Source of the DNA: Syntrophobacterales bacterium
Lineage (GTDB): Bacteria; Desulfobacterota; Syntrophorhabdia; Syntrophorhabdales; Syntrophorhabdaceae
NCBI GenBank assembly: GCA_031274925.1
Contig: JAISPL010000041.1
Coordinates: 1 to 64,000, forward strand
Direction of reading: 5' to 3'
DNA: 64,000 nt
Shown: piece after piece, positions 28,057 through 36,688 of the stretch
How the letters are laid out: the number at the start of each line of letters is the position of its first letter
Numbering within the stretch: position 1 is the first letter of the stretch
Position numbers and translations under genes: made by a program
The notes under the pieces: model-generated
The model's input: the letters and a program-made list of their open reading frames with translations, nothing else
Told to the model about the DNA's origin: nothing
The model's database searches: none

Positions 28057-29061
28057 ATGAACAGAAAAGCAATATCCCTCATATCAGGGGGGCTCGACAG
28101 CATACTTGCCACGAAACTCGTTATGGAACAAGGTGTGGAGGTGGTAGGCTTCCATTTCACGTCGCCCTTCAGCAGCAGAAAAGATAAAGAAGGGGGCGCA
28201 CGGGCAATAAAAACAGCCTCTGAGCTCGGCATAGACCTCATCACCCGCCACAAGGAAAATGACTACCTTGAAGTATTGAAGAACCCAAAGCACGGTTACG
28301 GTAAGAACATGAACCCCTGTATTGATTGCAGGATATATATGTTGAAAATTACCACAACCCTCATGGAGGAGACAGGCGCCTCCTTTGTGGTAACCGGGGA
28401 AGTCCTCGGCCAGCGACCCATGTCCCAACGGAGAGAGACCATCCGCCTGATCGAGAAGGAAAGCGGGCTTGAGGGCCTTATTGTGAGACCTCTTTCCGCC
28501 ATGCGTTTTACACCAACCATCCCGGAGTTGGAAGGTCTGCTGGACAGAGACAAGCTCCTTGGCATAACAGGTCGGTCGAGAAATACCCAATACAACCTCG
28601 CCCGCAAATACAACCTCCAAGAGTTCAGTAAACCCGGCGGAGGATGCCTTCTCACTGATCCGATATTTTCGGTAAAACTAAAAGAGCTTTTTCGAGAAGA
28701 AAAAGATTTTACCCTCCGGGACATTGACCTTCTGAGCATCGGCCGCCACTTCAGACTAATGGAAGGGACGAAACTCATCGTGGGAAGAGACAAAGAGGAA
28801 AACGAGAAGCTCCGAAATTTGTGTTCGTCACCATACATATTCTTTTCTCCTGTCGATTTTAGGGGCCCCGAGGCGATCTTGAAAGGCCCACTCAATGACG
28901 AGATCATAAAAATGGTCGGCAATATTATTGCATTTTACGGAAAAAATACGTCCCCTGCCTTTTCCGTACAATCCGACAACGGCACGATAGAGACACATAT
29001 AGTAGAAAAGACGGGGGAAAATTACGAAAGGTTCCGGATTCAAGAAAGAGGGTCAATATGA
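28057..29061 (+). CDS. PP-loop ATPase, MnmA/ThiI-like thiolation family
   Basis: The 334-residue protein begins with the adenylating PP-loop SLISGGLDSILA. NPCIDCRIYML holds a CxxC pair. VVTGEVLGQRPMSQ and the FSKPGGGCLLTD region follow, then a C-terminal domain with FRGPEAILKG. PP-loop enzymes of this type activate tRNA bases for thiolation or related sulfur insertion. The partner tRNA or substrate is not known. It lies 27 bp after the DUF39 gene and overlaps the next gene's start by ATGA-type coupling, so it is in a sulfur-linked operon. Confidence 0.78.
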   Translation: MNRKAISLISGGLDSILATKLVMEQGVEVVGFHFTSPFSSRKDKEGGARAIKTASELGIDLITRHKENDYLEVLKNPKHGYGKNMNPCIDCRIYMLKITTTLMEETGASFVVTGEVLGQRPMSQRRETIRLIEKESGLEGLIVRPLSAMRFTPTIPELEGLLDRDKLLGITGRSRNTQYNLARKYNLQEFSKPGGGCLLTDPIFSVKLKELFREEKDFTLRDIDLLSIGRHFRLMEGTKLIVGRDKEENEKLRNLCSSPYIFFSPVDFRGPEAILKGPLNDEIIKMVGNIIAFYGKNTSPAFSVQSDNGTIETHIVEKTGENYERFRIQERGSI

Positions 29062-29747
29062 GAGTATTTAAGGATTTTTATGCCTATCCGTGGGTATCCT
29101 ACAGAGAGAACAACTGCAATACCGTGTTTATCGACGGAGAGGTGCCCCTTATTATAGACCCCGGCCACACTCATCTGTTTGACCAGGTGGCTCAAGGCAT
29201 GGCCAGGGACGGCAAATCGGTGGATGCCGTAAAAATGGTGTTCTGCACTCATGGCCACCCCGATCACATAGAGGCGATGGATCAGTTCGACGAAAGCGTC
29301 ATAAAGGGGATAAGCAAAGAGGAATGCGACTACCTCACGAACGGATACAGGGAGCTTTTTCTTGCGACCGGTTGTCAGTCTCCTGCGCAGTCTTTCAAGG
29401 TGTTCCTCAGGGAGGGGAGGATACGAATCGGAGATAAGACATTCAAAGTTTTCTTGACGCCAGGCCATGCACCGGGGGCAATCTGCCTGTACTGGGAAGA
29501 GAAAAAAGTTCTTATCTCCGGAGATACGGTATTTTATATGGGAGTCGGTAGGACCGATCTCTACGGCGGAGACACGGCCCTGCTCGGTGAAAGCATCCGT
29601 CGCCTGTCCCAGCTTGACGTGGAATATCTCATCCCGGGTCACGGAGAGATGGTACAGGGAAAGGTGACAATAGAGAAGAACTTCAAGACTATACTTGACG
29701 ATTACTTTCAATCCTCGCCCTTTGGACGGGATGAGCGAACCCTGTAA
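29058..29747 (+). CDS. MBL-fold metallo-hydrolase
   Basis: The 229-residue protein shows the metallo-beta-lactamase fold motifs: NNCNTVFIDGEVPLIIDPG, then the metal site THGHPDHIEA (HxHxDH), LTPGHAPGAICLY, SGDTVFYMGVGRTDL and IPGHGEMV. It resembles the glyoxalase II and persulfide dioxygenase side of the superfamily; the exact substrate is not determined. It is translationally coupled to the PP-loop gene. A role in thioester or persulfide chemistry is an inference from the neighbours. Confidence 0.85.
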   Translation: MRVFKDFYAYPWVSYRENNCNTVFIDGEVPLIIDPGHTHLFDQVAQGMARDGKSVDAVKMVFCTHGHPDHIEAMDQFDESVIKGISKEECDYLTNGYRELFLATGCQSPAQSFKVFLREGRIRIGDKTFKVFLTPGHAPGAICLYWEEKKVLISGDTVFYMGVGRTDLYGGDTALLGESIRRLSQLDVEYLIPGHGEMVQGKVTIEKNFKTILDDYFQSSPFGRDERTL

Positions 29748-29955
29748 TAGGCTTGTGCATATTTCAGGAATTTATGGTACAATATTGCGATGGCAGAGGG
29801 GGTGATTCCTCGCCTGTCTCAAATAACACGGAAAAGTGGATATTGACGAAGCATCATGTCCTCATCCCAACAATTCTGTGCCCACAGGACCCGGTAGATC
29901 GTTCATACAAGATATATGGAAGATCCAGGGTACAGGGAAAAGAGGAGGAAACGAT

Positions 29956-30144
29956 TTGAGAATACCTGACGAGTATCTATGTGACTTGTGCGGTTATATG
30001 TTTCTGGACGGGGAAGTGCCGAGCAATTTCTGTCCGAATTGCGGCAGCAGTATGGTCACAAAAGAGCTGACCTATGATGAATTCCTTGACGACGAGGCAT
30101 TTATCAGCATTCTCAACTATCATACGACCAGGGGAGGTCTTTAG
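29956..30144 (+). CDS. Rubredoxin-like zinc-ribbon protein
   Basis: The gene is short, 62 codons. A TTG start at 29956 follows AGAGGAGG at 29941-29948. The product reads MRIPDEYLCDLCGYMFLDGE and then NFCPNCGSSMVT: two CxxC knuckles that would bind iron or zinc, similar to rubredoxin/rubrerythrin C-terminal domains. The tail (TYDEFLDDEAFISIL) is acidic. A longer ORF to 29836 has no such start signal. It ends the DUF39 operon or stands just behind it, about 210 bp after the metallo-hydrolase. Confidence 0.65.
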   Translation: MRIPDEYLCDLCGYMFLDGEVPSNFCPNCGSSMVTKELTYDEFLDDEAFISILNYHTTRGGL

Positions 30145-30234
30145 TTGGCCTCTGAAACAGCAACATGGAGCATGTTTAAATTTTAAAACAGGGTTAAAGA
30201 ATCCTTTTGAATTTCTAAAACCAGGGGTCATTGA

Positions 30235-30867
30235 TCAGTCTACGACTATGTGATATTTCATCCCATACCGGTCCAGGGAAGGTTGAATTGTTGCCTTGGC
30301 CCTTCCCGGCAATGGGCTTCGCAATGCGTTCTTACGGTTAATTTCGCTATGAGGAAACTCGAAACCGGAATTTATGGCCTTCGTCGAATAAAACAGTAAA
30401 AATAGCGTTTCAATGTCATCGGCCCAAAGAAAAATCCACTTATTGAATATCTGAATTTTGCCCATGAAGGGAGGTATGGTTTCCCCGCGCGAAGAGATTC
30501 TGGTTAGGAGATCGGCATGATCCACCGCCTCCATGCCATTACTGATTAGACAGTAAAACAGATACTCCAGTTCACGGGGGCACCCGTGGCCGAAAGGCCA
30601 ATACCCTTAAAACAGATCCTCCCGCCGGAGTCTTCAGGCGACTCCCTTGATCAATTCCCGAAAGAAAGCCTTACAGACGTGGAACTCTTCATTCGCCTCT
30701 ATGTGCTTCGCGCCTATATTCGGTGAGCACACGAGAAACCTCCTGTCCATACCGACTCTAAAGAAAAACTCGAACCATTCCACCCGCACTTTCTTCAGAA
30801 ACCAAGGCGCACGCTCACTTCCAAGTATTATTCTTGCTTTCCGGGAATGCCGTAAAATATATTGCAA
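30235..30867 (-). pseudogene. Unrecognised decayed coding region with in-frame stops
   Basis: Two minus-strand ORFs (30634-30867 and 30235-30534) share one reading frame, interrupted by a TGA after GVA and a TAA after REDLF. The joined translation (about 210 residues, including VEWFEFFFRVGMDRRFLVCSPN and ELEYLFYCLISNGMEAVDHADL) reads like a globular protein, but I recognise no family. Another short open piece (GLSPGRYGNDEKLVQLCDKIG) lies upstream, 30897-31025, in a different frame. I take this as a degraded gene. Nothing else is seen in the 30145-31064 gap. Confidence 0.35.
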
Positions 30868-31064
30868 AAATAGTCCGCTAATTCGTGCTTCCCTACAATA
30901 AAGACTTCCGCAAGGGAACCAAGAATATGGAGGTTTTCACATCAATCCCTATTTTATCGCAAAGTTGAACCAATTTTTCATCGTTTCCGTATCTGCCAGG
31001 AGATAACCCCACCACGCATGTTATACTTACAAATAATGCATGGTTCTAGAGGTATCAAAAACCA

Positions 31065-32975
31065 TCAGGGAGACCTGTCCGCCAGTCTTGTAGGAAGTGT
31101 GGCCGACTTATCGAGCCTGTCTAAATCTTCCAGTTTATCCTCGAACTCCCGCATCTTTTCGTAGTGTTCCGAAGAATATGTTTCCAGTTCCTGGAAAGCG
31201 AGATCAATCTCTCTTTTTTTGTTATGGATGGACATTGACGTCTGGGCGATCAGCTTGCCATCATTATTCTCCGACGCCCTGATGAGAATTGCATTCTCTT
31301 CTTCCATTTGTTTCTCGAGAGCGATGATCCTTCCTTCCAAACGGGTGATATGCTCATTGAGAGGAGTAAGCGCCCTGGACCGATTTGCTATAATATCAGC
31401 CTTGAGACGTTTAAACTCTTTCCGGTCAAGCGCCCTTTCCCTGCCAGGCTTTCCCTCGCCCCGGTCCTTGCGATTAAGATCCTCGCTCTCCCATCCTACC
31501 CGATCCAGAAAGTCCTGGTAAGAACCGTCAAAAAGGGTGACGGTTCCCCTGTCAAAGACAATAAGTTTTGTGGCCAGTATCTGGAGGATCATCTCGCTGT
31601 GAGTCGCTATAAGGACAGCGCCCTTGAATGTCTCAAGGGCCTCGACCAGCGAGTCTATGGATTCCATATCAAGGTGGTTGGTCGGCTCGTCAAGAAGCAG
31701 AAGATTCGCGGAACTCGCGAGTATTTTGCCTAACATCACCCTGCTCCTCTCACCGCCCGAGAGAACGCCAACCTTCTTAAGGGCTCTATCTCCATCAAAC
31801 ATCATTGCACCACAGATGTTACGGACCGTATTGTAACCTCCATCGTGGAATACTGACCCTATCTCTTCTTCGACCGTGTTCTCAGGATTGAGGCGGTCGA
31901 TATTTGTCTGGCCGAAGTAACCTACCTCCACGTGGTCGTGTCGGACTATAGAACCGGACAACGGGCCAAGTTCTCCGGCTAACAGCCTGAGAAGTGTCGT
32001 TTTTCCTTTGCCGTTCTTACCTATTATGCCAATTCTATCTTTCTTGCCGATGGAAAAGGTAAGACCGCTGATAAGGGGAATTCTTGAAGGGGTGAATGAA
32101 AATGAAAGCTCCCTCCCCTCCAGAAGCCATTTGCCGTGGAAGGGGGCTGAACTGAATTCAAACTCCAGATTCCTCTCCCCGGTCATCTTCTGGAGCTTCT
32201 CTTTTTTCTCAAGGGCTTTGATCCTGGACTGGACGGCTCGAGCCTTCGTAGCCTGCGCCCTGAACTTGTTCACGAACTGCTCTATTTCCTTCCTCTTCTT
32301 TTCATCATTTATCCTGGTCTGCTCGTATACTTCTTCTTCCTGCAGAATCTGCTGGTAGAGTTTATGGGTCGAGCCTTCCATCTTCCTAAATGATGTGCGG
32401 TGAATCGCCATAGTATGGGTCGTCACGCTATCCATAAAATCACGGTCATGAGTAATAAGGATAAATTCTCGCTTCCATCCCCTGAGGAACCTGGTGAGCC
32501 AGCGAACCGAGAGTATGTCGAGATAGTTTGTCGGCTCGTCAAGAAGGAGCATGCGCGGCTCTGATATGAGAAGCCGTGCAAGATTAAGTCTTATCTGGTA
32601 TCCTCCAGACAGTTCCTCTGGCCTTCGAGAAAAATCAACCAAAGAAAATCCGAGGCCGGAAAGGATTTCTTTCGCGATGTAAGTTCGGTCAACGCCGTCA
32701 TCGTCAGTTTTCAGACCGATGCAGGCTTCTTTTAATACGGTATCGTGTCTGAAGGAAATGTGCTGGGAAAGAAAACCGATGGGGTAGTTTTTTGGAACGT
32801 GAATGGCCCCGCCATCTGGTTCCTCTTCCTTGAGGATCAGTCGGAACAGGGTGGTCTTGCCGCTTCCGTTTCGCCCCACCAGCCCGACCCGTTCCCCTGC
32901 ACCGACGGCAAACGACGAGTTCTCAAAGAGCGTCTGCAAGCCGTATGCTTTGGTCAGTCCTGTTACTGTTATCAT
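31065..32975 (-). CDS. ABC-F family ATPase
   Basis: The 636-residue protein has two ABC ATPase domains and no membrane segments, the ABC-F layout. Domain 1 has Walker A GRNGSGKTT, signature LSGGYQIRL and LLLDEPTNYLDI. Domain 2 has GKNGKGKTT, LSGGERSRVML and LLLDEPTNHLDM. The linker of about 80 residues between them (charged, coiled-coil-like, with KFRAQATKARAVQSRIKAL) is the tRNA-contacting P-site motif region. A C-terminal coiled coil (about 540-620) follows. ABC-F proteins act on ribosomes. It resembles Uup/YheS-type housekeeping members rather than a known resistance protein. Confidence 0.9.
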   Translation of the reverse strand: MITVTGLTKAYGLQTLFENSSFAVGAGERVGLVGRNGSGKTTLFRLILKEEEPDGGAIHVPKNYPIGFLSQHISFRHDTVLKEACIGLKTDDDGVDRTYIAKEILSGLGFSLVDFSRRPEELSGGYQIRLNLARLLISEPRMLLLDEPTNYLDILSVRWLTRFLRGWKREFILITHDRDFMDSVTTHTMAIHRTSFRKMEGSTHKLYQQILQEEEVYEQTRINDEKKRKEIEQFVNKFRAQATKARAVQSRIKALEKKEKLQKMTGERNLEFEFSSAPFHGKWLLEGRELSFSFTPSRIPLISGLTFSIGKKDRIGIIGKNGKGKTTLLRLLAGELGPLSGSIVRHDHVEVGYFGQTNIDRLNPENTVEEEIGSVFHDGGYNTVRNICGAMMFDGDRALKKVGVLSGGERSRVMLGKILASSANLLLLDEPTNHLDMESIDSLVEALETFKGAVLIATHSEMILQILATKLIVFDRGTVTLFDGSYQDFLDRVGWESEDLNRKDRGEGKPGRERALDRKEFKRLKADIIANRSRALTPLNEHITRLEGRIIALEKQMEEENAILIRASENNDGKLIAQTSMSIHNKKREIDLAFQELETYSSEHYEKMREFEDKLEDLDRLDKSATLPTRLADRSP

Positions 32976-34151
32976 CCTATAAATAATCCGTTTTTGTCAG
33001 GGGAATTAATCGGTAATTCCTGATATTTTAGCGCAGTAGTCCGGTAGTGTCAAATTGGAAGGAGGAATGTTGTGTAATATTGAAATAGTTAGGATATAAA
33101 CCATCAGGATAACGCCTAAGAGACAGCGCTCCATGGAAATAAGCAGAGACCGGGTAGTTCTGGCTCTCGGCGAAAAAAGCACGGACGGATATGTGCATTC
33201 AGAGCCGTCACTACAAGGTAGATGCTGTCGTCAGAGACTCCAGACGTACCCCATTGGCAAGGCATATGGTGGCTACCCGTCTCCTCATTCAATCTGTGAT
33301 GGTATCCTATATCACACTCGAGGCATATTTTTCAGAGCGAGGTATTGATCTGTCTCGGGCTTTGGACACATCTTGAATATATGGTGCCTCACAAGACCTG
33401 GAATGGTACCACCTATCGAATCCACGGCAATAACGACCCAAAACATCGCCCCAAGCGACCGTATTTGTCAAGCTTGTTCGAATCCGGCAACGTGAGCTGC
33501 GTGCGGTAGAAATCGAGAAATGAACCCCACTCTCCCATCTCATGTAGTCGTGATGGCAATCTGCCGTTCATTCAGCTCCAAAGATTTAAAGTCTACGTCA
33601 AAAAACTGGAGTTGCCCATGTCCACACGATCAGAAATAAAAGAGCCTTATCCACTTTGAAGGCAGGAACTGACGCCGTTCGAGACAAGACGAACCAAACC
33701 GGCGGACTGCAACACCTATACACAGCAGAAACGGAACAAAAAGCGAAAGACCGAGTTTACGCATCATGTTTCCCGCTTCGCTAAGGCACATTACACAACC
33801 GTCCCCGAGCATAGCAGTGGACACGCTTTATCGGCAATAATCTCTATTTTCTTTAATATATTATGCAACGAAAGTCTCTATTTCAAAATTAGCTATCCCT
33901 GATCTGAATAATGGCGGTCGCTTTGAGACATGGCAGAAGAAGCAAACACCTCCCTCCTGCCATAAATTGCAGTGCTGCATATGTCAGGGAATATGTTCGC
34001 ATAACGCCGTCTTTCCCGAGGCGGAGCGACGACGTGGGGAGGAGACCGGAAAGGCCACCAACCGATTATTTTTTGATTTGCAATAGGTAGTCTATTATGG
34101 CAAAATATATAGAGAAAATCGAATTATTCACTCCAGAGGTGTAATGACATC
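32976..34151. other. Long intergenic stretch between divergent genes
   Basis: No gene is supported. ORFs of 60-78 codons occur in several frames without recognisable domains, and some sections read like broken coding DNA (for example 33160-33370). The last 120 bases before ilvE are AT-rich and probably carry its promoter. Confidence 0.4.
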
Positions 34152-35207
34152 ATGAATATTTGCAAAATAGATCAAAGCAACATAGGGTCCGTCGATTTCG
34201 ATAACCTCGCGTTCGGCGAGGTCTTTTCGGACCACATGCTAAGTATGGATTACGAATACGAACATTGGCTTGAACCCCAAATAAAGCCTTTCGGGAAGAT
34301 AGAAGTATTACCCTCCCTGTGCTCCCTACATTATGGTCAGGTGGTCTTCGAGGGCCTTAAGGCCTTTTATGCAGGAGGAGATACAATCAATCTATTCCGT
34401 CCCAAAACATACCACGAGCGATACAACAGGTCATGTCAGAGGCTCTGCATTCCGGGAATGAGCTTAGAGCTTTTTGTCGACGGCATCAGGGAACTGGTTG
34501 CTCTTGACAGAGACTGGGTCCCGAGACGAAAAGGCTGCTCCCTCTACATCCGACCATTTGTCTTCGCCACGGACAGCTACATAGGGGTAAGGGTATCAAA
34601 ATCATATTGTTTCATGGTCCTCACTTCTCCTGTGGGAGCGTATTACAAGGAAGGTATGAACCCTGTGCGACTCATGACCTCGGGCGAGTACGTCAGGGCG
34701 GTTCAGGGAGGGCTTGGCATGGCCAAGACACCGGCAAACTACGCCGCGAGCCTGCTGCCCACGGAAGAGGCTCACAAGAGAGGGTTTACCCAGGTACTCT
34801 GGCTTGACGGGGTAGAGAGAAAATATATAGAAGAAGTTGGTACCATGAACATTTGTTTCGTAATAGACGATGAGTTGGTGACACCAGCCTTGGAAGGGTC
34901 CATCCTTGCGGGAGTCACGCGAGATACGGTAATACAGGTGGCGAGAGATTGGGGAATCAAGGTAACGGAGCGAAAGATATCAATTGATGAAGTGCTCGCC
35001 ATGTGGAAGGAAGGAAGACTCAAAGAAGTCTTCGGAACAGGTACCGCGGCAGTGATCTCGCCTGTGGGAGAGATCCAGCACGGAGATACGCTCATAAGGA
35101 TTAATGATGGAAAGACAGGAGATCTCTCCCAGAGACTCTACGATGAAATAACAGGAATCCAGTATGGAGATCGGCCAGACAAATTCGGATGGTGCCATAA
35201 AATATAA
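34152..35207 (+). CDS. ilvE: Branched-chain amino acid aminotransferase
   Basis: This fold-type IV PLP enzyme has 351 residues, the BCAT type with a longer N-terminus. SLHYGQVVFEGLKAF, SLYIRPFVFATD, LGMAKTPANYAASL (with the Schiff-base lysine), LWLDGVERKYIEEVGTMN and LAGVTRDTVIQVA, plus FGTGTAAVISPVG, are typical. It interconverts leucine, isoleucine and valine with their 2-oxo acids using glutamate. It stands alone with large gaps on both sides. Confidence 0.93.
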   Translation: MNICKIDQSNIGSVDFDNLAFGEVFSDHMLSMDYEYEHWLEPQIKPFGKIEVLPSLCSLHYGQVVFEGLKAFYAGGDTINLFRPKTYHERYNRSCQRLCIPGMSLELFVDGIRELVALDRDWVPRRKGCSLYIRPFVFATDSYIGVRVSKSYCFMVLTSPVGAYYKEGMNPVRLMTSGEYVRAVQGGLGMAKTPANYAASLLPTEEAHKRGFTQVLWLDGVERKYIEEVGTMNICFVIDDELVTPALEGSILAGVTRDTVIQVARDWGIKVTERKISIDEVLAMWKEGRLKEVFGTGTAAVISPVGEIQHGDTLIRINDGKTGDLSQRLYDEITGIQYGDRPDKFGWCHKI

Positions 35208-35863
35208 GAGACTCCCACTCTAAAAAGGGTTTTGGCAATGCAGGCTCCGATGCAGTTTTAGAAGGCGAACATCTCGCAGCGAACAGGCTTGTACACTCCT
35301 TCTTCGGTTTTAGATGCGGCGTACATTGACGGTTGAAATAGTTGCGCATCTCCTCAAACATCGTGCAGACAGTTGTGCAAGTTCACATTGAGCGGCATGG
35401 ATTCGCGCCTTTTGATCTCACCATAGAAACAAATAGGCTGTCTCACTTTGCAGACAAAGTAATATTTCCTCTTATGCAGGCTTGTACGCGAAGTTGCAGG
35501 TGATCTGCATCATATGTCTATTGGCGACTCCAGCTTTTACTCCTGAACAGAGCAACTGTAAGCCTTCTCATCCGTCTGAAGAGAGAGGCAAGCTGTCGTC
35601 CCTCTGAATTCACAACCAAATCACACATACCGTGTGTACCCTTGGTACAAGAGAATTCGGCATATCCCTAGTCCCTCGTAAGAAGTACACCCTCCTCGTT
35701 TTTCCGTAAAAAACGGGTTATGGGCGCGGGTGTGCATCAGTTAGCCGGTTTGTCCCCGCATTATCCGTCAGAGCCACTCAAATGCGGATAGCACCCACTG
35801 TCTTTGGCAAAAACAAAATACCGGATGCCGGAGACGAGCAGGAAATCGTTACCATCATACATT
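35208..35863. other. Intergenic stretch downstream of cas7, no CRISPR array
   Basis: I looked for regularly spaced repeats of about 30 bases and found none. No gene is supported either. The stretch separates the convergent ilvE and cas7 genes. Confidence 0.55.
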
Positions 35864-36688
35864 CTACATACCATCAAGTTCTTCCAGGCGGAGTCCGTCA
35901 AGCTTGTCAAGCTCAAGCTTGTATGTCCCGTCGGCATTGACCGTCAGGCTTCTGTGCACTTCCGCCGATGAGAGCGTGGTATCCGTATGGGTCCACCAAA
36001 TGACCTTTAAAACTTCCATACTCCCTGCGGGGCGCGCCGTTGATTCATCGTTTTCAAACAGCCGCAGCATTGCTTTCTTAAGCGTTTCCGCATCGCTGTC
36101 TGAGAAACCGGTCTTTTCGGCGAGCTGGCGGTTGATGCTGCCAAAGGTCATATAAACCCCGCGGTCAACGCGGTGTTTCATACCCATTGTATCGCTGGAT
36201 TTTTTGGCCGGATCTTTTTTGTTCGTCGTGAGGTTCACACTTTTTGTGATTTGCAGGCTTGCAACATCTACCGGTTCGACGGAAAACGCGCTCTGTACGC
36301 TCACCGGCCCACGGATGGCTATAGAAGCGTTTTTCTTATCCACGCCCGCAAACACCTGCCCGAATGCGCGAACGTCAAACCATATTTTACACGCTTCACT
36401 CGCTTTTTCTTCTCCGTCTTTACTTTTTGAAAGATGCTCCATCTTTTTATCATACCGATCTTTAATACTGCGGCAATTATCATTCCGATAGTCATCCGAT
36501 TGTACGAGGATCGCCTCGCCGGCATCCAGTAGACGGTTACGGATCTTTCGTTTGATACACACATCAGAAATCTCGCCATACCCCTCATAATTCGTTCTGG
36601 GGCGGTTGCCGTTTAGCGGGTCACCGTTGGGATTGGCGTTCTTCACGCTAATGATGATCGCGAAATCAATTTTCTTAGTCAGGCTCAT
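35864..36688 (-). CDS. cas7: Type I-C Cascade backbone protein Cas7 (Csd2)
   Basis: The 274-residue protein is a Cas7c/Csd2 RAMP protein. It starts KKIDFAIIISVKNANPNGDPLNGNRPRTN, the family's N-terminal signature, and has SDVCIKRKIRNRLLD, FDVRAFGQVFAG, GPVSVQSAFSVEPV and MGMKHRVDRGVYMTFGSIN. Multiple copies coat the crRNA spacer in the I-C complex. Its start overlaps the stop of cas8c by ATGA. It is the last gene of the cassette; cas4, cas1 and cas2 usually follow here in type I-C but are missing. Confidence 0.95.
   Translation of the reverse strand: MSLTKKIDFAIIISVKNANPNGDPLNGNRPRTNYEGYGEISDVCIKRKIRNRLLDAGEAILVQSDDYRNDNCRSIKDRYDKKMEHLSKSKDGEEKASEACKIWFDVRAFGQVFAGVDKKNASIAIRGPVSVQSAFSVEPVDVASLQITKSVNLTTNKKDPAKKSSDTMGMKHRVDRGVYMTFGSINRQLAEKTGFSDSDAETLKKAMLRLFENDESTARPAGSMEVLKVIWWTHTDTTLSSAEVHRSLTVNADGTYKLELDKLDGLRLEELDGM

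Noticed and set aside
30635-30640. TGA in the decayed frame near 30634 as a second selenocysteine codon
   Set aside because: A TAA follows soon in the same frame, no known family is matched and there is no sign of a functional gene.
35208-35863. Possible CRISPR array next to cas7
   Set aside because: No repeated unit of about 30 bases with regular spacing is visible here or upstream of cas3.
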